From an uncultured Thomasclavelia sp. (GTDB taxonomy: Bacteria; Bacillota_I; Bacilli_A; Erysipelotrichales; Coprobacillaceae): 60,078 bases of DNA. Positions within the stretch are counted from its first letter, which is position 1. Every line of letters starts with the position of its first letter. Under the pieces are notes generated by a model. That model was not told the DNA's origin. It was given only the letters and a program-made list of their open reading frames with translations, and did no database searches. The stretch lies in assembly GCA_910588165.1 (NCBI GenBank), contig CAJUOR010000003.1, positions 1-60,078 of the forward strand. The letters run 5' to 3'. The translations under genes were made by a program, and so were the position numbers. This document shows, piece after piece, positions 8,688 through 16,599 of this stretch.

Positions 8688-9457
8688 ATCACAAAGCCTC
8701 CTATACTCTGGCAAAGATAAAGGACAAAGCCCACACCTAAAGCAATGGCAATCGCAATTGTAATCGCTTCAACCATACGAATTAACCCAGATAGAATATC
8801 TCCGTTTAACGCATCTCTAATAGCGTTCGTTAAAGCTACACCGGGAACAACTAACATAATATTCCCAATCACAATCGCATCAAGTTGATTTCCCCAACCT
8901 AATTGTACACAGATGACAGCCGCAAACGTCATAAACATCGTCACTAACATATTTTTAAATAAACCATGTAAATGGTAACGATTCAATTCTTCTAATAAAT
9001 AATAAGAAATAAATGAAATAATGGCTGTGCATACCCCGTCATTAAAACTGCACTTCTCTAACATAAACGCAAAAACAGCACAAGCCAGTGCCATGGTTAA
9101 AGCTACCACGACCTTGCGTGGCTTTTCATGATTTTTAATCAGCTCTAATCTTTCCGTAAATGCTTCAATACTCAATGGTTCTTTTGCCATATCACGACTG
9201 AGCTGATTGATTCTTGAAATCTTGGATAAATCCGTTGTTTTCGGATAAATCCTTTTAATTCTTGTATAGGATTCTCCGTCAATATCACAAGTAACATAAA
9301 TACAAGTGGATAACGTAAAAATATCCACATTTTTTAACCCGAAACTATTTGCCATTCTGATCATTGTTTCTTCACTTCGATAGATTTCCGAACCGCTTTC
9401 CAACATCACTTTGCCGGCTTCCACAACCCCATCTATCATCGTATGCATATTTTCCAT
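8684..9457 (-). CDS. Threonine/serine exporter, ThrE-like subunit
   Basis: The protein has a soluble N-terminal region with GKVMLESGSEIYRSEETM and ITRIKR-like segments, followed by five membrane helices with LVVPGVALTNAIRD. This is the ThrE (DUF1212) half of the exporter. The start at 9457 is chosen because AAAGGTG would overlap an ATG at 9466 but is well spaced from 9457. It heads the operon with the ThrE_2 half and the unknown membrane protein, behind a good promoter at 9475-9502. Confidence 0.88.
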   Translation of the reverse strand: MENMHTMIDGVVEAGKVMLESGSEIYRSEETMIRMANSFGLKNVDIFTLSTCIYVTCDIDGESYTRIKRIYPKTTDLSKISRINQLSRDMAKEPLSIEAFTERLELIKNHEKPRKVVVALTMALACAVFAFMLEKCSFNDGVCTAIISFISYYLLEELNRYHLHGLFKNMLVTMFMTFAAVICVQLGWGNQLDAIVIGNIMLVVPGVALTNAIRDALNGDILSGLIRMVEAITIAIAIALGVGFVLYLCQSIGGFVI

Positions 9458-9474
9458 AGCCATCACCTTTCTGT

Positions 9475-9502
9475 ATTATAACACGTTTAAAGACGAAATC
9501 AA
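9475..9502 (-). promoter_or_regulatory. Promoter of the ThrE operon
   Basis: Minus-strand TTGATT (9497-9502) and TATAAT (9475-9480) are 16 bases apart, just upstream of the ribosome binding site. Confidence 0.7.
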
Positions 9503-9584
9503 CGGCTTTTAAAATTCTCACATTTTAACCTTAAATATGCCATCATCAAACAAAATAAGCATAGGTGAAAACCATCATCATTAT

Positions 9585-9610
9585 ATGTCTAAGCAGTTGA
9601 TTTTAGACAT
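9585..9610. promoter_or_regulatory. Perfect 8-bp inverted repeat in the divergent intergenic region
   Basis: ATGTCTAA (9585-9592) is repeated inverted as TTAGACAT (9603-9610). It could be an operator or a hairpin. It lies between the ThrE operon promoter and the plus-strand gene pair at 9709. Confidence 0.4.
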
Positions 9611-9665
9611 TCAAAAAACAATTATCCAACTAGCAAGATGATTTGAAAAATTTTTGACATATTTA

Positions 9666-9693
9666 ATGTCCTTTAGGCATATCATGAGGACAT
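9666..9693 (+). promoter_or_regulatory. Inverted repeat just before the ribosome binding site of the 9709 gene
   Basis: ATGTCCT (9666-9672) pairs with AGGACAT (9687-9693), ending two bases before AAGGAGG. A TTGACA box lies at about 9654-9659, but no well-spaced -10 is clear. It could be an operator at the transcription start or an RNA hairpin next to the ribosome binding site. Confidence 0.4.
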
Positions 9694-9708
9694 AAGGAGG
9701 TTAAATCA

Positions 9709-10074
9709 ATGATTAAAAGCAATCTAACACTAGCACCCCAAACACTATTACCTATTATTTCTAAAGATGAATATTTTGAACATTTCGTCAAGGATATCCC
9801 TTCTACCGTTTATTTTTCTAATTTGATCAGTACATCTGATTTCAGTCGGGTTATGAGCTTAATTCATCAACTTATTCGTAAAAAAGAGCCAATAGCCTGT
9901 CTATTTCATCTAAAACAAAAAAAGAGCTTAAGTCTTTTAGTAGGCATGAAGGCACACTTTCAAGATGAACAAGTCCATATCACTTTACACGATATATCAA
10001 CCTTAGATGAAAAACATTTAAAAGGAATCACTTATCAAACTTTTACGAAAGAGGAGCTGCTAAAATATGTCTAA
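9709..10074 (+). CDS. Hypothetical 121-residue protein
   Basis: Not recognised. The protein is soluble, with no signal peptide or membrane helix. The C-terminal half (LFHLKQKKSLSLLVGMKAHFQDEQVHITLHDIS) suggests an alternating beta-strand/loop fold. It is preceded by AAGGAGG and overlaps the next gene by eight bases, so the two are co-translated. The leader has inverted repeats that may regulate the pair. Confidence 0.6.
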   Translation: MIKSNLTLAPQTLLPIISKDEYFEHFVKDIPSTVYFSNLISTSDFSRVMSLIHQLIRKKEPIACLFHLKQKKSLSLLVGMKAHFQDEQVHITLHDISTLDEKHLKGITYQTFTKEELLKYV

Positions 10075-10321
10075 ACTAGTAACTTATCAAGGTTGTCAAT
10101 TAACACCGCAAACTAAAATTGCCGTCGAAGCTTTAACTTTACAAGCCGAAAGAATGGGATTAAAACTTGTCCTTGAAAAAGGCGAGAAAACAAGCTTAGC
10201 TTTTAAAGAAGTTCACGCTTTCTTAAAACATGAAGCCCATAAGTACGGTTTTGTCAACGATGAAAAAAATCAACACATCTATCACTTTGTAGGTATTAAA
10301 AAACAGGCACCATCTCAATAA
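10067..10321 (+). CDS. Hypothetical 84-residue protein, partner of the preceding gene
   Basis: Not recognised. A small, lysine-rich soluble protein with a helical centre (VEALTLQAERMGLKLVLEKG). Its start overlaps the end of the 121-residue gene and a bidirectional terminator follows at once, so the two genes form a closed transcription unit. No function is proposed. Confidence 0.6.
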   Translation: MSKLVTYQGCQLTPQTKIAVEALTLQAERMGLKLVLEKGEKTSLAFKEVHAFLKHEAHKYGFVNDEKNQHIYHFVGIKKQAPSQ

Positions 10322-10339
10322 AGAGATCATGCCTTTTTT
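10305..10339. terminator. Bidirectional terminator
   Basis: AGGCA-cc-ATCTC (10305-10316) pairs with GAGAT-ca-TGCCT (10323-10334), with T6 on the plus side and a shorter T run on the minus side. It serves the convergent unknown pair and the cation antiporter. Confidence 0.85.
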
Positions 10340-10342
10340 AAT

Positions 10343-11260
10343 TTAACGCATAAGTAGGTAAATGGTATAACCAATATAGCTTGCCACCATCAATAAGCCC
10401 TCTGTTCTTGATACTTCATTTTTAGTTTTCGCAAAAATATATAACATCATTGAAGTACCGATTAACATGACTGCATCGACAATAGATACCACCTCAACCA
10501 TGATTGGGTGGATAGCGGAAGAAACTCCCAAAATAAACAAAATATTAAAAATATTTGAACCGATAGCATTACCTAAAGCTAAGCCACTCTCACCTTTTTT
10601 AGTTGCTACAATACTGGTTACTAATTCAGGTAGTGAAGTCCCGATTGCCACAATCGTCAATCCGACAAACGTCTGTGATAAACCTAACGCTAAGGCTATA
10701 TTTGAAGCACTGTCAACAGTTAACTGCCCACCGGCAATAATAGCGGCAATTCCACCGACAATAAAAAGCAAACTTCTGATTAAAGGCACATCAGCCGATG
10801 CCTCATCTTCAACACGATCATTTTTTGCAGCACTTATCATTTTAGTTATAAACAGAACCATTCCCACTAACAACAAGATACCGTCAAAACGAGATAACTC
10901 TCTATCAATAAGCAAAAGCGTCAACAAGATAGAAATAGCAATATTGATGGGCATATCCCTTTTAAGAATATCCTTGTCGCTCTTAAAAGCCAACATCGCC
11001 CCACATACACCGACAACCACTAAAGAATTAAACATATTAGAACCTAAGACATTACTAATGGCAATCGCATTATTACCTGATAATCCGGCTGTAATACTGA
11101 CCGCTGCTTCCGGTGCACTTGTCCCCATCGCCACGATGGTTAAACCGATAATAACCGGCGGTACTTTCAATAATCTTGCCAAGGCACTGCTGCCGTCAAC
11201 AAAAAAATCAGCACCTTTAATCAATAAGATAAAGCCTAAAATAAGCCAAGCATAATCCAT
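10343..11260 (-). CDS. CaxA/YrbG-type cation antiporter, probably Mn2+-responsive exporter
   Basis: The 305-residue protein has about ten membrane helices and two inverted alpha repeats, each with the exchanger motif (AMGTSAPEAAVS near residue 44 and AIGTSLPELVTS near residue 205). This is the family of Ca2+/Na+ antiporters. A yybP-ykoY-type riboswitch and terminator precede it, which in this class responds to Mn2+ and often controls manganese exporters. Mn2+ efflux is therefore the best guess for its physiological role. The predicted start is at 11260, after a TTAGGAGG sequence. Confidence 0.88.
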   Translation of the reverse strand: MDYAWLILGFILLIKGADFFVDGSSALARLLKVPPVIIGLTIVAMGTSAPEAAVSITAGLSGNNAIAISNVLGSNMFNSLVVVGVCGAMLAFKSDKDILKRDMPINIAISILLTLLLIDRELSRFDGILLLVGMVLFITKMISAAKNDRVEDEASADVPLIRSLLFIVGGIAAIIAGGQLTVDSASNIALALGLSQTFVGLTIVAIGTSLPELVTSIVATKKGESGLALGNAIGSNIFNILFILGVSSAIHPIMVEVVSIVDAVMLIGTSMMLYIFAKTKNEVSRTEGLLMVASYIGYTIYLLMR

Positions 11261-11281
11261 TAACTTTTCCTCCTAACATAT

Positions 11282-11312
11282 AAAAAACTTTCACCACAAA
11301 AAGCGGTAAAAG
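11282..11312 (-). terminator. Riboswitch-controlled terminator upstream of the antiporter
   Basis: A ten-base stem (11303-11312 with 11288-11297) and a T5 loop are followed by T6 on the minus strand, before the coding start. Its 5' arm overlaps the 3' end of the Mn2+ aptamer, as expected for an expression platform in which ligand-stabilised P1 prevents termination. Confidence 0.85.
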
Positions 11313-11393
11313 TCTTGTTTTTTAAGATATAACCGGTTATGACACGAGTTGTCGGCCATATCCCATGAAGTATCATGGTAACTACTCCCTTTT
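11305..11393 (-). ncRNA. yybP-ykoY Mn2+ riboswitch
   Basis: On the minus strand the element begins AAAAGGGAGTAG (11393-11382) and ends CAAGACTTTTACC (11317-11305), matching the conserved 5' GGGGAGUAG and 3' AAGACCUUU-type ends of the class. Two hairpin arms lie between, one with CCATG/CATGG at about 11359-11376. A class-wide role in Mn2+ sensing is established; ligand specificity here is inferred from the conserved ends and the transporter context. Confidence 0.85.
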
Positions 11394-11402
11394 ACAAATG
11401 TT

Positions 11403-11431
11403 AGTATAGCTAACAGGTTAAGGAATGTCAA
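11403..11431 (-). promoter_or_regulatory. Sigma-A promoter for the riboswitch-antiporter transcript
   Basis: Minus-strand TTGACA (11426-11431) and TATACT (11403-11408) are 17 bases apart. The -35 box overlaps the stop codon of the ABC permease gene. A TGTTAG/CTAACA repeat spans the -10 region. Confidence 0.85.
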
Positions 11432-12666
11432 CGATTATTTTTCATTTGTTTCAAGATTGATTTAAAGGTAATTTTATTACCGTACATCAATAATCCGGTA
11501 CGGTAAATCTTGCTGGCTAACAGACCGATTAAACCGGTTGAAACAATTAAAATTGCCAAAGATAATACAATTTCAAACATGGCAACCTCCGTCATTGCCA
11601 TACGGGAAAACATTCCCATAAATGAGCTTAACGGAACGTATGAAACAATTTTCATCATACCTTCATTGCCACTCACAATAGCTGTATAAGTAACGATGAA
11701 AGCAATGACATAAATAATGGTAATCGGTGTTGCACTTGAGTTAATATCTTCTACCTTTTGTGCCATAGCTCCAATCATACCGAATAAGAAAGCATAAAGC
11801 AAATAGCCAAAGAAGCCGAAGATGGCAAATGAAATCATAATATTAAGCGGGATATTGAATAAGAAATCTAAGGCTCCATTCCAATATGCACCGTTTAATT
11901 GATAGGCGATAAACGAAATCCCTAACAATATTACAAACTGTATAATTCCGGCTATTGCCCCTGCCATGATTTTACCGAAGATTAAAGATGTACTTGATGT
12001 ACTCGTCGCTAAAATTTCAACAGCACGGTTGCTTTTTTCCGAAGCGATAGCTGTAGCAATCATTTGTCCATACAATAATACCATCATGTATAAAGCCATA
12101 ATCAAAACATAGGTATAGTAATAATTGCTGGAACCGTCTTTGCCTAAAACAACTTCATCACTTGTTATCTGTAATGACTGCAACTCTTGATAAGCTTGAG
12201 CATCAACATCATGTTCAATCAACCATTGATTTTGCACCAAGGCTTTCATCACAGCTTCAAATTGAGAGCTGGTATAATCAAAAACAGATTTATCTAAAAC
12301 GTAATAAGCATAATGATCTTTTGATTGAATCGCAAAACCTGCCTTAACAAGCCCATAGCGACTTTCAACCTTATCGCTTAAATCTTCTAAAGATTCTGCC
12401 TCTATCCAATGGCTGTTACCAAAAGCTGTTTCCAAAATAGATACATCTTCAACCAAACCGACAGCATCATAATAGACATAGGTATCTACTTGACTTGTTG
12501 TTCCGCCACTGCTACTACCACTATCACTGGAAAACATATCAATAATTCTAGGTACTGTTAAAATACCGCCGATAATCAACGACAAAACAATCGTCGAAAT
12601 TAAATAAACTTTATTTTTAAAATAGTGAGCTAATTCAAAGCCTAAGACAACTAAGAATGATTTCAT
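11428..12666 (-). CDS. ABC-2 type exporter permease (NatB-like)
   Basis: The 412-residue protein has one N-terminal helix, a long external loop (about residues 50-170, including a Ser/Gly linker SSDSGSSSGG), then five or six clustered helices. IASEKSNRAVEILATSTS is typical of NatB/YhaP-type ABC-2 permeases. With the overlapping ATPase it forms an exporter; substrates in this family include Na+ and various toxic compounds. The start overlaps the ATPase stop by four bases. Confidence 0.85.
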   Translation of the reverse strand: MKSFLVVLGFELAHYFKNKVYLISTIVLSLIIGGILTVPRIIDMFSSDSGSSSGGTTSQVDTYVYYDAVGLVEDVSILETAFGNSHWIEAESLEDLSDKVESRYGLVKAGFAIQSKDHYAYYVLDKSVFDYTSSQFEAVMKALVQNQWLIEHDVDAQAYQELQSLQITSDEVVLGKDGSSNYYYTYVLIMALYMMVLLYGQMIATAIASEKSNRAVEILATSTSSTSLIFGKIMAGAIAGIIQFVILLGISFIAYQLNGAYWNGALDFLFNIPLNIMISFAIFGFFGYLLYAFLFGMIGAMAQKVEDINSSATPITIIYVIAFIVTYTAIVSGNEGMMKIVSYVPLSSFMGMFSRMAMTEVAMFEIVLSLAILIVSTGLIGLLASKIYRTGLLMYGNKITFKSILKQMKNNR

Positions 12667-13559
12667 GCATCATCACCTGCTTTCTCAACGAAAATTTCTG
12701 TCAATGTCGGTTCATATAGACCAAATTGCATAATATCTATATCCAACTGCAACATTTCCTTTAAAACATCTTTAATTTGAGCATCTGCATGAGGTTTTAA
12801 AATATACCCCTCTTCATAAGTTTGAACATCTTGAATCGTCGTTAATGTTTCTACAACGTCCTTTGCCGTTTTGGTTTCTAAGTACAAACGTCCTTGCCCA
12901 AAATCTTCTTTAATTTCTTTTAAAGTTCCTTCTAACACGACATTACCACGATGAATAATGACAATATTCTCACAAAACTCCTCAACATAACTCATTTGAT
13001 GACTTGAGAAGATGACTAATTTTCCTTTTTCGATACATTCATTAACGACATCTTTTAATAGTTGCGCATTTACCGGATCCAATCCGCTAAATGGTTCATC
13101 AAAAATAACAATATCAGGATCTGCAATTAACGTTTGGGCTAATTGAACTTTCTGTTGATTTCCTTTAGATAATGTTTCTAATTTTCTGTTTTTATATTCG
13201 CTGATGCCTAAGCGTTCAAGATAATAGTCAATGTTTCGAATCACACTTTTCTTATCCATACCTCTCAAACGTCCAAAATACAACAGTTGGTCATAAACCG
13301 TTTTTTTAGGATACAGTCCTCTTTCCTCCGGCAAGTATCCAATCTGGTATTCTTGAGGTTTAAAAGGTTTACCATCAAGTGTAATTGTTCCTTCATTCGC
13401 CTTGAATACATCCATCAAAATACGAATCGTCGTTGTTTTTCCTGCACCGTTTCTTCCTAATAATCCTAAGGCTTTGCCGCTCTCTACTTGAAAATGAATA
13501 CCATGCAGCACTTCGTTTGACCCATAAGATTTGCGAAGATTGTTGACTTCTAAAAGCAT
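12663..13559 (-). CDS. ABC exporter ATP-binding protein (NatA-like)
   Basis: A 298-residue ATPase with Walker A GRNGAGKTT (about residue 36), signature LSKGNQQKV, Walker B DIVIFDEPFSGLDP and the switch SSHQM. A C-terminal DUF4162-like region follows. AAAGGAGG precedes the start. The promoter lies 90 bases upstream and contains an 11-nt G tract between the -35 and -10 boxes, so expression may vary by slippage. Confidence 0.9.
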   Translation of the reverse strand: MLLEVNNLRKSYGSNEVLHGIHFQVESGKALGLLGRNGAGKTTTIRILMDVFKANEGTITLDGKPFKPQEYQIGYLPEERGLYPKKTVYDQLLYFGRLRGMDKKSVIRNIDYYLERLGISEYKNRKLETLSKGNQQKVQLAQTLIADPDIVIFDEPFSGLDPVNAQLLKDVVNECIEKGKLVIFSSHQMSYVEEFCENIVIIHRGNVVLEGTLKEIKEDFGQGRLYLETKTAKDVVETLTTIQDVQTYEEGYILKPHADAQIKDVLKEMLQLDIDIMQFGLYEPTLTEIFVEKAGDDA

Positions 13560-13618
13560 AAATGCACCTCCTTTAATTATGCTTTTTAACTATACACCTT
13601 TTAATGAAATAACACAAG

Positions 13619-13636
13619 TTATCCATACTAGGATAA
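13619..13636. promoter_or_regulatory. Inverted repeat at the natA-like transcription start
   Basis: TTATCC (13619-13624) and GGATAA (13631-13636) flank a six-base spacer immediately downstream of the -10 box, a typical position for a repressor operator. Confidence 0.4.
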
Positions 13637-13641
13637 AATTT

Positions 13642-13672
13642 ATTATAATACCCCCCCCCCCTAAAATTGCAA
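13642..13672 (-). promoter_or_regulatory. Promoter with homopolymeric G tract in the spacer
   Basis: On the minus strand a TTGCAA box (13667-13672) and TATAAT (13642-13647) are 19 bases apart, or 16 from an overlapping TATTAT (13645-13650). Eleven consecutive G (plus-strand C, 13651-13661) fill most of the spacer. Loss of two G would give an optimal 17-base spacer for TATAAT. Confidence 0.6.
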
Positions 13673-13770
13673 GCTTTTTTTAGCTTTTCCATAATTTTTT
13701 CCACATAAACGCACTATTTTTCTTTCTATCAGATTTTATATCGTTTAAAAATTTTTTTGCTTACATCTAC

Positions 13771-13799
13771 AAAAAAACCTCAGATAACACATCTGAGGT
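13771..13799 (-). terminator. Terminator of the coiled-coil protein gene
   Basis: A nine-base perfect stem (13777-13785 with 13791-13799) and five-base loop, followed on the minus strand by T7. Confidence 0.9.
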
Positions 13800-13819
13800 A
13801 AAATTTTATTCGCAAATAA

Positions 13820-15058
13820 TTAAACTGTTTTATGGTTATCCATCGCCTTATCAGAGCGCAAAAGAATTAAAATAGCTTCCTTGACAATCAAAATTTCTTT
13901 CAGGTTATCAATCGCTTTTTTTCTTTCGATTCTTAATAAACGATCATAATTCTTTAAAAGGTGTGCTAAACCTTTGGCTTCTTCTCGATTTAAATGCGCC
14001 CAAATCTTATGTAAAGGGGCATCTCCCGGAAGATTCCATTGTTTCTTATACCACGTCAAATCATGCATAGCCATCATCCAGTCAACTTCGTTATCGTAAA
14101 CCGAACGCTGCTTTTTTTGCAGTTCCTTTAACTTTTTACTGTCATTTTTCATGGTATATTTCATTTGATCTACTTCAGCTTGCAAAGAGATATACTTAAT
14201 TTTATAATCTCTTAAATCCAAAAGTGCCTGATTATGTTTTTTCTTATATTCTTCCAACTCATTAAGCTCTGATTGAAGCTTGGTATTACTCATTGAAAGC
14301 TCTTGAGCATCTTTGGTCACACGAGCATTCGTATCCTTCAAATCACGCAATTCACGACGTAATTGTTCAACTTCACTTTCATCTTCGGTTTGGAAAAGCA
14401 AATCACGATTTTCATCTTTCAGTGTCTGATTTTCCATTTGTAAATCCATAATCTGATATTGCAAGTCCCTTAACATTTCCTCGTAGTCAGGTTCTTTTTC
14501 AGCTTTTGGCATATCGACAACTTCGACTTCCGGTGCTAACGTTTCTTCCTCTTGAGGCTTTACTTCTTTTTCAGCCGATGCTGATTTAGTTTTTCCGGAC
14601 TGATTTTCAACATCAAAGAATTTAGCTTCATGCACCTCTTCTGGCTCAATATCTTCTTTACTGCTTTGCCGGATATTATCTTTATCTAATAGGCGCATAA
14701 ACATATCGACGGTAATCGGACACTGCCTCTGTTTGATTTTTTGGGACAATTCATTGACAAAATCTTCATCATCTTTCATCAATAATGTTTTAAAACCATC
14801 ACTTAATTTGAAATAATGAATAATATCAACAACAATATCACTTAAATACAAAGACAAAACGGGGTCTTGTTGGCGAAGATATGTCAAGTATATCCGGTTC
14901 ACAGCTTCTCTGGAGAGCGATTGAACATTCTTTTTACCCGCAAAATACTTTTCAGGTTGTTTTTTTAATGGCTCCATTAAATAAGGAACACTGACAACCT
15001 CAAGGATTTTACAGATTTCCTCATCACTTAAATTGATAAAAAATAAACTTGTATTCAT
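13820..15058 (-). CDS. Coiled-coil protein of unknown function
   Basis: The 412-residue protein is not recognised. Residues 1-125 are a helical globular domain (LSDEEICKILEVVSVPYLMEP). Residues 130-190 are acidic and low in complexity, and residues about 190-325 form a long coiled coil. The C-terminal 85 residues are a second helical domain (WMMAMHDLTWYKKQWNLPGD). No signal peptide or membrane segment is visible, so it is probably cytoplasmic and oligomeric. It is monocistronic with a strong promoter and terminator. Confidence 0.65.
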   Translation of the reverse strand: MNTSLFFINLSDEEICKILEVVSVPYLMEPLKKQPEKYFAGKKNVQSLSREAVNRIYLTYLRQQDPVLSLYLSDIVVDIIHYFKLSDGFKTLLMKDDEDFVNELSQKIKQRQCPITVDMFMRLLDKDNIRQSSKEDIEPEEVHEAKFFDVENQSGKTKSASAEKEVKPQEEETLAPEVEVVDMPKAEKEPDYEEMLRDLQYQIMDLQMENQTLKDENRDLLFQTEDESEVEQLRRELRDLKDTNARVTKDAQELSMSNTKLQSELNELEEYKKKHNQALLDLRDYKIKYISLQAEVDQMKYTMKNDSKKLKELQKKQRSVYDNEVDWMMAMHDLTWYKKQWNLPGDAPLHKIWAHLNREEAKGLAHLLKNYDRLLRIERKKAIDNLKEILIVKEAILILLRSDKAMDNHKTV

Positions 15059-15080
15059 GACTATTCACTCCCCTCTATTC

Positions 15081-15109
15081 ATTTTAAATTTTTCCTATAA
15101 AAAGGTCAA
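15081..15109 (-). promoter_or_regulatory. Promoter of the coiled-coil protein gene
   Basis: Minus-strand TTGACC (15104-15109) and TAAAAT (15081-15086) are 17 bases apart, just upstream of GAGGGGAG. Confidence 0.75.
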
Positions 15110-15140
15110 TACAGAGTGCTAAAAAACTCTAAAAAAAGCA

Positions 15141-16001
15141 TCAATAATGATCTTTTTTACTGCTTTTACCTAAAAAATCAGGCATTTTTGCCTCAATTAT
15201 GACTAGTTTATTTGTATCGGGGTCGACAAATGACAAACGGTGGGCATGAAGGCAAAGACGTCCCCTACTCAAAGACGGATTATATTTTTTATCGCCAACT
15301 AACGCATGATGGATATGAGCCATCTGAACACGAATTTGATTTTTTCTGCCCGTATCTAAAAAGATTTCCAATAAACTTGTTTTAGGCAACTCTTGTATCA
15401 CACGGTAGTGCGTAATGGCAAGTTTACCTTGCTTGGCATTTGAAACATAAACTTGCTGGGTCTTACTTTCACTCAAATAATGTTTTAAGGTGCCACTTTG
15501 CTTTTCCATATGTCCATCAACTAAAGCCACATAGCCCCGCTCTTTAACTAACTCATTCCACTTATCTTGCAATTTCTTTTGAATAGTCGGATTTTTTGCC
15601 AATAACAAAACACCACTCGTGTCCCTATCTAGTCGGTGCACGACAAAAACTTTAGTCTGAGGATTCTTTTGGCGAAGATACTCACGCACTAAATGATAAG
15701 CCGTTTTTTCTTTTTCCAACCCTGCTGACACACTCAATAGACCCGAAGGCTTATTGATAGCAATTAACTTATCATCTTCATATAGAATTTCAAAAGGAGC
15801 ATGATATTTTGTCTCTTGTACTTCTATTTTAATTTGCATTCCACTTGTCAAACGATAATCAGCCTGTTTAATGACTTCACCATCTACAACTACAGTGCCT
15901 TTGTTTAAACTGGTTTTCAAGGCTTTCTTATTTATACCTGAATACTGCAACAGAAAATCAAACAGAGGCATTTCTTTTTTGACAACCCAAATCTTCTCCA
16001 T
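15141..16001 (-). CDS. RluD/RluA-family pseudouridine synthase
   Basis: The 286-residue protein has an N-terminal S4-like RNA-binding part (about residues 15-60). The catalytic domain has VHRLDRDTSGVLLLAK, in which the Asp is the nucleophile, and GRKNQIRVQMAHI near residue 218. It converts uridine to pseudouridine in rRNA or tRNA; the target base cannot be assigned. Its ATG overlaps the stop codon of the GNAT gene (TAATG), so translation is probably coupled. Confidence 0.92.
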   Translation of the reverse strand: MEKIWVVKKEMPLFDFLLQYSGINKKALKTSLNKGTVVVDGEVIKQADYRLTSGMQIKIEVQETKYHAPFEILYEDDKLIAINKPSGLLSVSAGLEKEKTAYHLVREYLRQKNPQTKVFVVHRLDRDTSGVLLLAKNPTIQKKLQDKWNELVKERGYVALVDGHMEKQSGTLKHYLSESKTQQVYVSNAKQGKLAITHYRVIQELPKTSLLEIFLDTGRKNQIRVQMAHIHHALVGDKKYNPSLSRGRLCLHAHRLSFVDPDTNKLVIIEAKMPDFLGKSSKKDHY

Positions 16002-16456
16002 TATGCTTCCTTCTTTCTTACCAACTTCACTAAATACTCACTAGTGCCTTCTTCAAAGCATTTTTCTTTTGTTAATTCAAACCCATGCTTTTGATAAAAT
16101 GCCACTGCTCTTGTATTTTTTTCTAATGCCCATAAATACGAAACATCTTTAGATTCAATCGCATAATTGATTAACTGACTACCAATCCCCTTACTTTGCA
16201 TAAACGGATCGACATAGAGTTTACAAATTTCCTGATGTTTGATTTCCACAAACCCTTTGACTAGCCCATCATCATAAACGTAAAGACACTTTAAAACATC
16301 TTCTTTACTAAAATAATTTTCAATGATTGACATAACCTGCATTTCACCAAAAGAATAATTGGCATCTTTAAAAATAGGGAAGTATTGAAGACGATTTATA
16401 AACACGTAAATTTCCGCAATTCTGGATAAATCATTAACTGTTGCCATTCTTATCAT
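16001..16456 (-). CDS. GNAT-family N-acetyltransferase
   Basis: A 151-residue single-domain GNAT protein with the acetyl-CoA-binding motif (LYVDPFMQSKGIGSQLINYAI) and the family's C-terminal FYQKHGFELTKE. The substrate is unknown. It sits upstream of the pseudouridine synthase in a two-gene operon, with GAGGTGA before the start. Confidence 0.85.
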   Translation of the reverse strand: MIRMATVNDLSRIAEIYVFINRLQYFPIFKDANYSFGEMQVMSIIENYFSKEDVLKCLYVYDDGLVKGFVEIKHQEICKLYVDPFMQSKGIGSQLINYAIESKDVSYLWALEKNTRAVAFYQKHGFELTKEKCFEEGTSEYLVKLVRKKEA

Positions 16457-16552
16457 CTTGTGATCACCTCACCGCTATTATATCAAATTTTCCCAATATT
16501 ACCAATCATAAAAAAGCGACTATTTAAGCACTTTTAACTATACATTCTTTTA

Positions 16553-16567
16553 TGAAAGCGCTATAAT
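16553..16567 (+). promoter_or_regulatory. Putative cre (CcpA) site over the malQ -10 box
   Basis: TGAAAGCGCTATAA (16553-16566) differs at one conserved position from the cre consensus TGWAANCGNTNWCA and overlaps TATAAT (16562-16567). The position suggests catabolite repression of malQ. Confidence 0.5.
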
Positions 16568-16599
16568 AATATTATATATAATATAAAAGGATGAGAATT

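Noticed and set aside
10467..11255. Long plus-strand frame opposite the cation antiporter
   Set aside because: Antisense shadow of a hydrophobic gene, with no ribosome binding site or family match.
11403..11425. TGTTAG/CTAACA repeat read as terminator of the ABC permease
   Set aside because: No T run follows on the minus strand, and it coincides with the riboswitch promoter -10 region.
15110..15122. GAGTGCTAA, the right half of a CIRCE element, upstream of the coiled-coil gene
   Set aside because: The matching TTAGCACTC nine bases away is missing, and the gene is not a chaperone.
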